Below are positions 1 to 12,987 of a stretch of 64,000 bases of DNA, piece after piece. Under the pieces are notes generated by a model. It ran no database searches and was not told the DNA's origin. It worked only from the letters and a program-made list of their open reading frames with translations. The stretch is from positions 32,844,902 through 32,908,901 of the forward strand of contig NC_067199.1 of NCBI RefSeq assembly GCF_000699445.3, given 5' to 3'. Both the position numbers and the translations under genes were made by a program. Within the stretch, counting starts at the first letter, position 1; each line of letters opens with the position of its first letter. Origin of the DNA: Schistosoma haematobium. Its lineage: Eukaryota; Platyhelminthes; Trematoda; Strigeidida; Schistosomatidae.

Positions 1-105
1 TAAGTGAATAATTAACAAGGTCAAATAGTGACTCAAGAAGAATAGGTAAATCGTCCTGTCCAGAAGCTAGAATAAGCTATGTGAGCTTAACGAAGTAGCC
101 GACTT

Positions 106-1310
106 TGCATATTCATTAAAACATATGCATAATTTGTTAATGTGATCGCACTCCAAATATTCTACAAAATCATTCTTTTAAAACCCTTGGTTCAGTCACT
201 TATCTAGATAAATTACTTTATGTGAGGATCTTCTTAGTAAGGTTTAATAATCTACTAAGACTTTAAAATTCGTATTTATTTTTCTAATGATTGTCATTGA
301 AGGCTTCATTTCTATGTAGAATCTCTCATTCCTCATATAAATTGTGCAACATAACGTAGAATTTTGTGTCTAAAGCATTGTTATTTATAAGACACTGATG
401 AATTACAGTGAAGTGGTTCATCACTGTTTTAAATATTGTTTAGAGAAAACAAAAATCATAACTAATTCAGAATATTTAGTCAATCGGTATGAACTACTCA
501 CAAGTAACTTATATTCATATCTGAAGATTTTATTTTTGTTGTTCATGAAATTGAAGAATTTCTGAATTCATACCAGGAATTTTAAAAATATCATGCCACG
601 TTTCCAGTATGAATTAAGATTTTCCGTTCGCTTTCACCTTTGAAAACTTGAAATTTTTTCCGAAGATAAAATTTGAAATTAACAAACATTTACTTCTGAT
701 AACATTCATCTAAACTGCCTGATTTCCAACCGCTGTATTGTATTTCTTTGAATCTTCTACCTTATTCAAATAGCTCAGTCACCTGTCCTCGATCTTGTAG
801 GTTCTCTTTTAAAGAATTTTATGGACTGAAATGCCACTAAGCAAAGTCAAAAAATAGTACTACGATTTCCTAATTTTAGCGTTACAGTTATTGAACCAAA
901 TATCACTATTCTGTTTTGTATATGCCATTAAAAACCCCTTTGTAGTGTGCAATTAAATCCATGGCATAAAATTTCTTCCATCTAATGTCTTACTTTCGTT
1001 TACTTTTTACGAATTGCTATTGTCTTTTAATGTATTTTAGTTTAATTGAACATGTTACTTATAAGTAGTAAACTTTAAGTAGAGTAATTGCTAGGAATAA
1101 GTTGATTCAATACTGGGTGATGAATCATAATTACGATGAACTAGTGTAATTAGCTATCAAGGAAGTAAGTAAAATCATCACAGTAAAAGGTTCTTTCAAA
1201 TGGTGGTTCTTATCTAGCGATCGTGTTCAATTAATATGACTCTAGTTCATCTCGTATTTTTCAATTGCTATGAATTATTACCTATTCTCTTAAAAATTAC
1301 ACTCACATTT
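106..1310. other. No gene seen
   Basis: AT-rich sequence without convincing exons or recognisable repeats on either strand. Confidence 0.5.
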
Positions 1311-1486
1311 AAGTGGAGATGGACGGTTGCTAGCAGTGGAATTCGGGACACGCGTTCCATCCTATTTCAAACTCTTTTTCTGGGTGTGACTGCACCACAT
1401 GGTTGTTGTCTATTTAGATGATGAGTACTAAATAGAACGAAATACGTGTCCTGGATTACATTGCTAATCACCATTCATCTCTGCTT
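1311..1486. repeat. Sm-alpha-type hammerhead SINE foldback dimer
   Basis: Left end 1311-1352 (aagtggagatggacggttgc onward) is mirrored by 1445-1486 (ending ccattcatctctgctt). Both halves carry Sm-alpha-like hammerhead remains. The plus-strand one (about 1417-1455) reads ATGATGAG with GAAA kept but C3 changed. Confidence 0.6.
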
Positions 1487-1774
1487 AAAAATGTTTATAC
1501 CTTGGTGGTAATAACGAGGTAATCATCCCCGGAAGGAACTGACCATTTTCAATTCTGAACACCGATTCGAACAATCAAATAAATAATACATATAAATTGA
1601 ACTTCCATAATTTTAATACGCATAGAAAGTGTGGAAATAATAATTTCCTTATTATTAATAGTAACTTAATGATAATACTTACGGTTTAATCCCACTACGA
1701 GACTGTTCAACATTGATGATCTAAGCCCCTAATATCGTGGATTGATTGAAATTAGACATGTAAACCACTGATTG

Positions 1775-1960
1775 ACATCTCAGTGGTCTAAATGTTAGGC
1801 ACTCACATGGAGACCTGAAGTTTCTTTGTTCGATCTCGTCTTGGATTGTGGATACCCCCTGTTTAAGAGCCCTATACTAGGACGAAATAGCTGTACACTG
1901 CTTCCCCGCTCTCTGTGGTCATCCTACTTGGGTCGGTTCATGATCTCTATAGCATTCAAC
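1775..1960 (+). repeat. Degraded hammerhead SINE
   Basis: tRNA-like head (box A-like gtggtctaaatgttagg, box B-like tgttcgatctcg), then hammerhead remains with aggacgaaat at about 1879, then a tail with ggttcatgatctct. The core is not intact. Confidence 0.55.
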
Positions 1961-3839
1961 CATTATACTAATACTTTATACATTACGCCTGATGAATATG
2001 AATAATGACTAATGAAAACAGCCATGTTTACGAGTAAGTTAACTGGTAAGATTACTGGGATTATTTGATGTCCATCTGACCTACTGTTATCGCCTAGAAA
2101 AAAACATTTATAATGTTTGATAACTTTTTAAATGACGAAAATTAGTTTTAGGTTCTGTAGGGAAATATAACGAATGGAAATGATCGTAACCTCATCTGAA
2201 CTTACTTATTAGATTAACTGATGAGCAATCAAATAACAAACTGAACAAGCTCAGCAAATTATGACCTTACACTATAAGAATGAGACAATCCTGTCTCATG
2301 ATCACACAAATCACTGGAGAATTATTTTCAGAAACATTAATTGTTTAGTTAGATGGATCTAAAACCCATTTTGGATTAACTAACCATAGACTTAAAATGT
2401 AATGGTTAGGTCTATTCCAGTGTATTTAATGACCGGAGACTGTATTGAGTGTCATGACCCTGAAGATTTTCAAATATTCACTCAGTTTCTTTGAAATCAT
2501 CGTCCCGAATGTTGATGATAGTGACAGTAAACTATTCAGCTCAAAAATGTGTATTGCTTAAAGTTATTTACCTGTTCTACTTATTCCTTCGCCATTTCCG
2601 AAACAAACACTCATTACATCCTTTCATGAATAAAATAAACGAAATAAGGAATTTTAGCATTTTATGTCAGTTGCAGATAAAAATTCTTAATTTTATATTC
2701 AGCAGTTAAAAATGTATTAGATAAATTTTCTGTCAATGTAGCAGAAAGCACTAAACCGATTTGGATTCCAAGTTGTAACTGATAAAGTACTGAGGCAATA
2801 AGTTTCATAGTCTACAAGACCTAACCCATAATGGGGTTGTAGATAGTAGCGTGGCAAAACTATCCTTTATTCAGTAGCATTACATTGTAACTTGACTATC
2901 CATTCCTCCTACAACTATAAACCACGATGAGTAATTTATAGGGTTAAAGTTACTATAACAAAATATATAAGTGCTCCAGACACTAAAGACGACATTATAA
3001 AAATAATTCACTCACGGAATCACAACTCGTCCCCATCCCTCATTGTACAGATATAAATGTTACCAGACATCATAATTAATTACATAATGTTATCAAAATC
3101 AGTCAGTTCTACAATCATGCCGATGACTGAGAATAAATCCATTGAATATACTTAGTTCTCATTGGATTAATTTTGAAAATGTGTGTCATAAATTAAAACA
3201 CTGATGAGTTATATACCATACAGTTTGAACTTATTCTGAAATGCGCCGCTCTGGATACTGATGTCAGCAACACTTATTTAAGTCACCAAATACATAGACT
3301 TTGCAAAACATTTTAACATGATGATGACTAAAGGGTATAAGTTCTGGTGAGAAAAGACAGTGATTCAGTCAATACACCTCTAATCAAACCTTAACCATGA
3401 ATGGTTTTTGGATTATTTTTTGTTATCAAAATCCGACTATGTTAAGTGATATTTATCCTATAAACTAGAAATATAATTGTTCACTTACCGTTAGAAATAG
3501 TCATACATGACATTCAATTCTCTGTATTTTAGACAATGTAACTAATTAATGGGTTTTAAGGAACTCTCAAAGTGAGCCTTCATTATTAGATGACCATCGC
3601 CGCCTGAAACTAGTGAGTTTTTGAGCTTCCATGACTTCCGTTGAAAATAGTGATAAAAATTGTCGATAGTTCTATTCACCCATTCTAAAAGCTAATTAAG
3701 TCCAAATCTTCCTCAGAAGCAGTCAAACCAGCCATCTTTACTTTCATTTTAGGCTCGTTAATGCGTCTGAGTATTTGGACTTTAGTAATTATTGTCAGTC
3801 CCTAGTTTACAGCATTTGATTGCTTAATCGTTATTCTGC
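1961..3839. other. No gene seen
   Basis: AT-rich, no ORF with coding character. The 72-codon frame at 2491-2709 has no splice context or family features. Confidence 0.5.
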
Positions 3840-3995
3840 AATCAAATGGGTTCGATTCCCACGTGCGTGGCCGTGGATGTACTTCTGAAGAGTCCCATAC
3901 TGGAGTGAAACGGCGGTCCAATGCTTGCAGGTTTTCACTGGTGATCTAGCTAAGATCAGTTCGTGATTTTAACTGTGAAAAAACAATCTGTTACT
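3840..3995 (+). repeat. Hammerhead SINE, nearly intact core
   Basis: Box B gggttcgattccc at 3848, then core CTGAAGA (position 7 A) at about 3883, stem II, GAAAC after an extra base, and triplet GTC. Stem I pairing is weakened (gtactt against caatgc). Confidence 0.6.
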
Positions 3996-4477
3996 TTATG
4001 TAGGTATTAATTCTTTATTTTTATCTTTAACCTGAATGAAAGTAAAGCTGTCCATTCTGGCAATAAATGGTCACGAAAACTATAAAACATAGAATTTAAT
4101 ATATATCACAATGTTAAATACTATGAAACCATCATTGTGATGTATTTGGCCACACTGATTGAAATAATGAAACAAAAAGCCATGAACTAAGGCTTTCATT
4201 TTAATGCAACTTAAATAATCTGATATTCCCTCAGATTCAAACACATATCGGGTAACCGTAATATATCCAGCCTTAATTCTGAAGGATTCTAATGAAAGCA
4301 TAAATTTACTAAATGTTTTGAGAGTAAGATCTTCAAAGACTTAAGACAGTATTTCATATTAATTTACTAATATTTCTCTTTTGTTTGTTTAATATACCTA
4401 GGAACCTAACTGAAGCCATCAGTGATACAATGCTACTAGCCGGTGGCCCGTTAAACGAAAGCTTATATTATTCGACT

Positions 4478-4647
4478 ATAAGCAGAGATGAATAGTATTT
4501 GGCAGTAGAATCTAGTTTGCCGCGCATTTTGTCCTATTTGGGACTCGTCAGGTGGATGGACCTGCATCCTGTGATTGATGTTCACTCTGGGACTCGAACC
4601 CAGTACCGTTCACTCCCACTACTAGCCGCTATCCATCTTTGCTTATA
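4478..4647 (-). repeat. Sm-alpha-type hammerhead SINE with inverted tail fragment
   Basis: Minus-strand hammerhead (CTGACGA core, but GAAA changed to AAAA) at about 4505-4567, then box B (gggttcgagtccc on the minus strand) near 4595. The tail at 4478-4500 is mirrored by 4621-4647 (gctatccatctttgcttata). Confidence 0.6.
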
Positions 4648-6046
4648 ATGCTTGTAAATTACCGCAATATCAAGGCAATATGCACAGTATACACATATGC
4701 TAATAAGAGACTGGTCAACAGCACTCCTAAATATTAATGAGAATATTCAATTAAACACTACCAAGTGAACTTATATTATTCCGTTCATTACCATTTGTAG
4801 TACAGAAAAGTATAAAACCATAGTTCTAGAACCTTATATTCATTATTATCAAATTATTAAGTATAATCACATTTTGATTTTCTTTCATGCAAACTGTATT
4901 CAAATATCAAGAAACCACAATTAATGTATTTAAAGTCTCTATAGTTAAATATCCCAATCAGATTATAATTGGATCAAGTTTCAAATCGTCAATTATATAG
5001 AAAAATGACTACCCTCTAACAACAATATAGTTCAATTATTTATTTCATTTAGGTATTATACATTTTATATGGCAATCAAATGCTAACCAATAACTGAGTC
5101 TCTCAATAAAATGTAAACAAAATAAATGTAAAAACTGTCACACTTTCTTTAATATTAGATTGGTTATAATGTGTTTTAATGTAATGAAGACAGAACAATC
5201 GTAGACAGACAATCTTGTTAGTCGACCTTGAGCTCTCATATAATGGGAAATCAATAATGAAGGTTCTTATTTCTATCATATTAGTTGTTAGGACTATAAA
5301 CAGTATATTGGATGGCGTTTATCCCATTTATTACCATTTGGACCATTTAAAACTGGTTAAAAGTGAGTTTAGTATCAATATTGATCAAATATTCTTATAT
5401 AGTTGTTTTTGAATAATATGTTTTTTTTTAAGTTGGTCCGTTTTTCAATGTAGAGGTTATACTTAGGTAAATTCCTCAATTCGAAATTACTTTTCATGAC
5501 AGAATGATGTTAGTTAGAGAAACACTGGAAAAAAAGAGATCACTCTAGTTTGCAACTCTTCAGTAGTGTACATACAAATGATCTTAATATTTTGTACCTA
5601 GTATGATACTTTTAGACTATTAAGTTGGAATCCATTGGTTAACATTTCTAGATTCAGTTAACATTTAATATAGTTCTACCACCGTCCAGTATCACAGACA
5701 ATATCTGTCTCAGTCTTTACATGAAAGTTAAAAAACTGAAGGTGTAAACTGGGTTATTTTGTATTTTGATTCAATTTGATATAGTAAATAGAAATTGTGA
5801 AACTAAGAAGTAAAACCGTATCCAGATTAAACCTAATCAAAATCAAATAAATTATTTAATTAACTCAGGATTTTCTAGTTCTAACAGTAATCCCATGAAT
5901 AGCATTAATCAGTGACTTCATCATAAAATATCTTATGCCCAAAATCCTTTATCCTTTTTAATAGTTCAGAACAAAATCTTTTCCACAAAACTCCAGAAAA
6001 CTAATCATATTCATTTGTATGAAAATCTATCATTGAAAATATGCAT

Positions 6047-6135
6047 GGACGAAACGGCTATCCAGTGATTCCAGGTTTTCCATGGTGGTCTAGCTTCAAC
6101 TGACTCATGATCTAAATCACTGAAATATGCTTGTA
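6047..6135 (+). repeat. 5'-truncated hammerhead SINE
   Basis: Begins inside stem II (ggacgaaacggct), continues with ccaggttttccatggtggtc and the tail. No core 5' half and no tRNA head. Confidence 0.6.
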
Positions 6136-6496
6136 AGTAGACAGGATTTATCTAATCATGATTTTCACAAAAAAAAATGAATATTCAAATAACCCATAGT
6201 GTCATTAAATGAGAAAAAAAGAATTCAGCGAAGAAAATTTTTTTTCGACGAAATCATTTACTTAATCTGTACATTCGTATACATAGTTATCTGATAAGAT
6301 ATATGTCTATAGGAGGATAGAAAAGATTGAATGATAAAATGGATTCAAGACTAAATAACAAATAAGGTAACGTACTAATCAAAGGGTAAGGAAGAAAATA
6401 GTTTATGGGTCAGCTAATAGTGAATGAATATTCGCTGATCAATTACTCAGTATTCCGTTGTGACTTGAAGTGCTTCATTATTAATTAATTAATTTT

Positions 6497-6930
6497 CAGA
6501 ATGAGTTTTGTGGAGATTTTAGTAAATTTCACAGGTTGAAATCATGAGTCAATTGAAGCTAGACCACCATTGAAAACCTGGAAGCACTGGACGGCCGTTT
6601 CGTCCTAGTATGGGACTCCTCAGCAGTGCGCATCCACAAACCCGCCCTCGCGGGATTCGAACCCAGGACCTACTGACTTCGCGCGCGAGCACTTAACCAC
6701 TAGACCACTGAGCCGGCATCCAACGGTGTTAATGTCTAACTTCAACCAATCCACGAAGTTGCGCCACCGAACACCATTGTCTTCAGTGAGCTGATATATC
6801 ACAACAGACCTGGTTGAACTCCACTGGTGACGGCTTCTCACTAGAACTCCAGGAGGTTCTCCTGAAGTCAGTCACTAGTGAGCAGTGGTGGTCTAGCTTC
6901 AACTGACTCATGATTTCAACCTGTGAAATT
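6497..6930 (-). repeat. Hammerhead SINE copy with inverted 3' tail fragment (foldback dimer)
   Basis: On the minus strand: a leader (6885-6720), tRNA-like head with box A (ggtctagtggttaag) and box B (ggttcgaatcc), a hammerhead and a tail ending in aatctccacaaaac at 6497. The plus-strand end 6886-6930 repeats the tail inverted (45 nt, one difference from 6524-6570). Short attaattaatt repeats lie on both outer sides. Confidence 0.75.
6584..6629 (-). ncRNA. Hammerhead ribozyme domain, intact core
   Basis: Stem I gcactg/cagtgc, core CTGAGGA, stem II GTCC/GGAC with a 7-nt loop, GAAAC, stem III ggcc and triplet GTC. Same architecture as the copies at 17.2-17.4 kb, with a different stem II loop. 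Confidence 0.8.
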
Positions 6931-7997
6931 AATTAATTGTTTATTCAGTCTTTTCTAAAATCGAAATTGCAACTTGCAATGTGTAATTTATTAATGATTA
7001 ATTACTTCAAAATATATTAGTCATAATCTTTTAATTCAATTAGGTTAGTAATGGCTTGATTATCTTAATATTTTACTGATGAGAATAATATTCACACCTT
7101 TGGTCTTGTTAACCGTATGTTTTCTTCTAAAAAGACCAAGATTTATGTACCTCTCTAAGCCATTCACTAATGACTAGCTTTATTTCAGATCTTAATTGTA
7201 ACTGCCTAAACACAAATAGCGGAAAATTTAATTTTGAGTTCAGCTTGGTGTCTTTTTGCATTTCGATTCCCATAATTTTCCATGACTGGGAAAATAAGGT
7301 TTAATTACACGAATTTTTAATCTACATATTAAGCTTCTTGGCAACGCTTGTATACTTCCAGCTGTGTACTTAGGCAAATATCAATGTGGAGTCTGATACA
7401 AATATGTGTTAGCTTATGTTAGTATATTACATGAGCGCAACTGGATCAAATCAGGAAAATGAGTACCAAAAGTGTCCAAACAACCTCATTAACAATGATA
7501 GTGATAAGGACTAAGTGTTAGGAATATGGTTCAAGAAGATGGAATCTAAAGGTATGTATGAAGGAATACTGGGTCACATGATCTAGAGAAAGGAAAGTAA
7601 TGGAAGTCATGATTTGCCTGAAAAATTGAGTTGAGAGTTAGCTAGTAACCCATACTTGGCATCAAATGCAGATCTCGCCAGACGAAAAACCACAGAATTC
7701 TGATGCAACGTTTCAGATTGGTAGAAAGGTTTGCAGGTTATTAGTTCGAACTCATACTATTATGCATACACTTTAAGAGTCCAAAACCAGAAGAAGAATT
7801 TCCTCGTTCTGAATGTTTCACCAAAATGATTTCAAATATATCTGGCTTATAAGTATCAGTCAAAATGAAACGAAGATATACGACTTATATACCAAAATGT
7901 TCCCAACAAACCGATACTTCAGACAATAATATAAATTTCATCCATATCAATATTTTCAGAAGTTTCCTTTTTTAGGTTAGGAACTAAAACTTTCTGG

Positions 7998-7998
<1 letters not shown>

Positions 7999-8038
<40 letters not shown>
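7999..8038 (+). repeat. (TA)n microsatellite
   Basis: About 20 uninterrupted TA units. Similar tracts are listed separately at 43.7, 44.25, 49.4 and 58.4 kb. Confidence 0.95.
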
Positions 8039-8040
<2 letters not shown>

Positions 8041-8225
8041 TACCATGCTTCCTTCCACCATCTTACTTTACCATATTCTTCTATAAACATTATTTTATTG
8101 ATATACGGAATATTAAGATAAACAATTTTCATAAAATAAATTTAAACAGACAGAAAAATCAGTTAATTCTTTCATTATAGCTATTTTAATGACACTTCAG
8201 CAGATGTTAGATTACCTTCAAATTA

Positions 8226-8330
8226 GTGGATTGCGTATAAGTACATCCATCTGATGAGTTCCAAATAGGGGTAAAACCTTCATTCTAAATTCCATTACTA
8301 GCCACAATCCAACTTCACAAAAACTTGAAA
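8226..8330 (+). repeat. Sm-alpha-type hammerhead remnant
   Basis: acatccatCTGATGAG keeps the 5' core. The 3' core GAAA has become TAAA, so it should be inactive. Followed by ccattactagccacaatcca, the family tail. Confidence 0.55.
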
Positions 8331-8519
8331 CTAAGTGAAAATATCGATGCAATTTGCACAGCATACACATATCTCAGTAAGATTGATCAATTATGGTCCC
8401 TCGATACCATCAACGGGAAAATATAAATTTTTATAATCGTCTTGTTGAAATGTAAGGAAATCATGTACTATTTGAAAACTATTTAACATAATTATTTTGT
8501 AGTTCACATAACGAACTGA

Positions 8520-8840
8520 CTTTAATAAGAGAACTACTGAAAATCAGGAAGCATCGGATAGATATGTCATCCTAGTGCAGAACTCTTCAGAAGTACCTAT
8601 CTACAACCTCACTGGGTGTAGAACACAAGACCTTAACACCTCACTGCGAACATTCAACCTTTCAAATCACTTAGTCGCCATTCACTGGTTTACATTTCTA
8701 AGTCCAACGAATTCATGATATTGTGTAATCAATACCGGGTAACTACCTCATACCCAACACTGTTTGATCTCAGTGGCCACAGCTTCTCACTAGAGTTCTA
8801 ACAAATGCGTCTCAAATTTTTCCCTTAGTGACTATTATAA
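8520..8840 (-). repeat. Old hammerhead SINE, strongly diverged
   Basis: The layout on the minus strand (leader with cactgagatcaaaca and tctagtgagaagc, tRNA head remains, tail with cctgattttcag) matches the copies at 6.5 and 52.8 kb, but most motifs are degraded. Confidence 0.45.
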
Positions 8841-9723
8841 ATGTAAGGCTATTGTAGTGTTGTTAAAACCAAGACTTAACAATCTCCACAAACTCTTTAC
8901 ACTAAAACTATGTTATTTAATATACCATGAATAAACCCTCAGTCTGAGCACACAAAAACTTTAGAAACACAACACCACACATAGAATTTTTAGTTAAGGA
9001 CTAAAATACTATCTGGATTAAACTTCACTAATCGTATGGTAAATTGTAAGAAAAACGCCATTTATAGATTCTTGATAGTAAAACACAAAATTTAGTTAAT
9101 TTCTCATAAGAAAAAACATCCAGACAACACATTATGTAATATAAATATTGTTTTACTTAAATAATTACTTTATATAAGACAAAATTTAGCTTTAGTTTAG
9201 TTCCTTGTTTTGTAACAGATATGAACAATCTGTCAGTTTTTACAAAATAGAAATCCCTATTTTCAATGCTATAAACAATATGGTAACTTGTTTACATTAA
9301 TGAGCCATCAGTCCTCTAACTGTCAGGAAAAAATATTGTAACAAACTTATGTGTTTTAAATTTAGTTCATTTATATTTTGAGTACATGTACCAATGCGTT
9401 TGAATAAGAAAATTGCAATCTATCGTGAAGATAATTAATACAAAACACATTAGGAACTACTACTACTGTGGTGCATGCTACTTAAATTGACATAAGTAGT
9501 ATATGATGCGAGTCAGGAGTGTAATGTCTGGCAGCAGAAGATTGGGAAGATCAAGAAAGGAAGAACAAGAATAGAAAGCAATTAGTATAGAAATGCAACA
9601 ACAACAATTATTGAACATTTTGCAAATTAGGTATTATAGTATGGTTTTTCTATTTTACCAAGTAACTCTGTAATGTTGTGCTAAGTATAATTCAGTTGTC
9701 CTCACCTGTGTTCTCCTTCACTA

Positions 9724-9771
<48 letters not shown>

Positions 9772-11775
9772 AGAAATGATGTATTTTTCTTTGGAAAACG
9801 AGAGGCAATTTATTTAAAATTCATACATCAGATGCATTTTATATAATAAAAATTAAACATAGTTGGAGCTAAACCAGCTTTCGAAAGCATTTACAGATAC
9901 AAATTAATAACTTATATGTGATAAAGTGATGAATGATGAATTTGAAAGTCTTGTATTAAAATAGAATGTGATTAGGATATTGTTGTGATAGCTTCCGAGA
10001 ACTACAACAGAACCTCCAGAGGCCCTAGAGGAGCCAGAGAGTTTCATCCAACCAGAACGTAATGGAGCTTTCTAGAATGTCGACGTGGCATGCTACTATT
10101 AACTAATAGCATCACATGCCTCTTTGCGCATTGACTGAATTATAGTGTTGATTTAATGAATCCTGATATCTATAAATACCCACAATTTTCTGTACGTCTT
10201 GATTCTTGCCCAACAAGCACTTTCTCCAGTCTTCTTCCGTCTTCTTATTTGCGACTTAGAGGGTTCTAACGTTCGAGTTCTCAAGTTATACGCGGTTTAT
10301 TATGAATCTAAGCTCTAGATATGACAAATATCTCTTCATATATGTTAACTAATTGATAATATTAAACAGAATCTTCTTAATTTACATAAATTATTGTTGA
10401 CATTCATTTCAAAGTCTTCTAGTAATATCTCATTAACTGTAATTTTTTTTTAGTTTAAAAGGTTTTCAAGTAGAACTAACTTTGACTATGATTTTTCACA
10501 GTTCCCTCATACCCCCCCCCAACTTTATTATGCATTGCAAAATAAGCTAAATCATAGGAATATGTAACTTGAATAACTAAAACGATTGAAAGATAGAAAG
10601 CATAAACGTCATGACATTGTCATAAATATTCATTTTCCAACTATCATTTGTCATAGACACTTCTTACATTCACTTAATGTCATAACTTAATTTCTAAGAA
10701 AAGTTAATTGTCAAAAAATGTTTTGAAAATAGAAACTAGTATCTTCTATATTTTCAAATATATAATAATTAGACCAACTTCAATATCTAAGTATCCGGGT
10801 ATATTTAGACTAAACGACAAATTACTTTTCTTAATGCTATTGATTTCAATGTATCTGACAATTCTAAACAACTAGTGAACCGATTATCTTAATTAAGTAT
10901 AACAGTATCATCGAGAAAACATTATAAAGATTGATTTCAAACTCCATCTAATTGATTCAATAAATCATTTAGTGTTACATGGTGAATGAACGGAAACATT
11001 TTGTAGTATACAAAATGTGATAACTGACCGTTTGAATCAAACATTAAAGCGAATTGAAATCTACCTTAATCATTATTAGTTCATTTTTACTAGATAACTA
11101 ATAAATTTAGCGAGCTTAACATAGTTTTATTAGAAATAAGTCTTTCATTTTGATGGTCTGAACCACTAAGTATATATGTAGTTATTATAAAGTGTTGTGG
11201 AAATTGTTAAATTTAGATTTTCACACAGTAAACTGACCTTGGTTAGACAACCATTCGAAACTAGGGTACAATTAACACCTATTACATCCAAGTTTAATAC
11301 TTCACAACAGTGGCCACTTATGGCCCTCCAGAGAACGGTAACAGGACCTTCAAGTTTCATAAATGCTTAACCTGAGTTGGAATTTATTATTTTTCATCTC
11401 TAATTGCAGTTAGTTCTCCATATCGTGCGACTACCGTCGATTCTCACCGGTGATATATGTCACTAGTGAGACATAATTGAAGCCCATTGGTCGAAGAAGT
11501 CATTCGAACTATGAGAATGACCTTTCAAAGTTAGACGCTAGGGTATAGTTCATTCAAATAATACTAGACACCAATATTTGCTAAACTATTCACTTCGACT
11601 TATAGCATAACCCTTTTAGTATCAAAAAAACATCATTAGTCAAGAGATTGTAATCTATCGCCAATATGTTTTTACATAAGTCTTCATCAAGAACTGATAT
11701 CAACAAACAAATTACTAAATATTTAACTAATACTGGACAAAACTATTTTACAAATATAATCTGATAAATATCAGA
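8841..11775. other. No gene seen; simple repeats only
   Basis: Contains the (ACT)n tract and a run of ten C at 10510. The stretch 11400-11480 (caccggtgatatatgtcactagtg) resembles the 5' leader of the hammerhead SINEs. Confidence 0.45.
9726..9771 (+). repeat. (ACT)n microsatellite
   Basis: About 15 uninterrupted triplets starting after ctac at 9721. Confidence 0.95.
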
Positions 11776-12003
11776 AGGGGTTTTGTGGAGATTTTTTAGA
11801 AACTTCACTGATTGAAATCATGAGTCAATTGAAGCCAGATCACCATGGAAAACCTGGAAGCACTGGATGGCCGTTTCGTCCTAGTATGGGACTCCTCAAC
11901 AGTGCGCATCCACGATCCCGAACCCCGCGAGATTCGAACACAGGACCATCCAGGTTTTCTATGGTGATCTAGCTTCAATTGACTCATGATTTCAATCATT
12001 GTA
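11776..12003 (-). repeat. Hammerhead SINE foldback dimer, degraded core
   Basis: The minus-strand copy runs from a box B remnant near 11940 to its tail at 11777. The inverted tail fragment 11949-11998 mirrors 11803-11857. TAATCTGATAA at about 11758 and a near match at about 12001 look like a target-site duplication. The hammerhead core has C3 changed (TTGAGGA) and the cleavage triplet reads ATC, so it should be inactive. Confidence 0.7.
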
Positions 12004-12911
12004 ATCTGATTAATACAAAAGGAAGTCAAAATTTCAAAAAATAACGGTACAACATTTGAAAATTGATTTTTACTGAATATCCGTTACAGATATGTCATTT
12101 ATGTAAAGCATAAGATCTGAATAAAACACCTCGTGGTAGAGGGAATCATTTTAAAGTACAGCGTATTATTTTTTGGGATATAGACTGTAAAAATAGTCAA
12201 TCATGCAAGCATAGAGTTATTTCGAATAATCAGTTTATAAAAAACATGAATACATTCAAGAGACGCCATTTTTACAAGATGGAGACCGTTTAAAAATAAT
12301 ACTTACCATTGCTTTACTATGAAAGGTATATTGAACAATTTATTCACTTATGATAAACGTTTCTATTCTTACTGTTTAGGCCTGTATTTCATTGACAGGC
12401 TACATAATGCGCTTAAATTGTAGAAGAGATCCGATTTCATTGAATCAACATTAATGGTGGTAATATGGCCTAGCAAACCTATCGACTCATACTCCTATTG
12501 TAACTGATTTTTCTGTTCTTGTTAAACATGGAATAAATCATTTAGGTTTTTTGGCTGGAAGACTACAACGTCACCTGTACTAAAAGAAAAAGCAATGTTA
12601 GCTTATTCCAGTCCACATACAATGTTTATATAACCTTCTACAACCAATCTGAATAAAAGAAAAGAAGACATCTTAGGAGTTTAATTACAAGTGAATAAGA
12701 ATTTGGTACAGTAAATAAGGTAAATCCCAATAGTTAGTGGACCCGAATTTAATCACTTTGTGACATAGTACGTTAGCCATTCAATAATATCCATAGGATT
12801 CTTGTTTTTCAAAGAAAGGTAGAGTAATTTAAGTATTGGAAAATGAATAAACCCTTTATGCTTTAAAACACCTAAATACAATTTCTATTTTTTTAATAGG
12901 ACTGATTTGAT

Positions 12912-12987
12912 ATGCCAACTTTAAATGAACCACATAGAAAATTGAAATGTCTCTATGCAGGATACATATGTATCGAATCTAAACTCG
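12912..12987 (+). CDS. APBB-like exon 1 (start of PTB2)
   Basis: The exon opens at 12900 after a pyrimidine-rich acceptor ending in aatag and closes at a strong gtaagt donor (12988). ATG is at 12912 with an in-frame TGA at 12903. It encodes MPTLNEPHRK then LKCLYAGYICIESKL, the first strand of the PTB fold, and ends in phase 1 (G of a Gly codon). An alternative acceptor (catag) at 12937 would drop the Met and join an upstream exon. Confidence 0.65.
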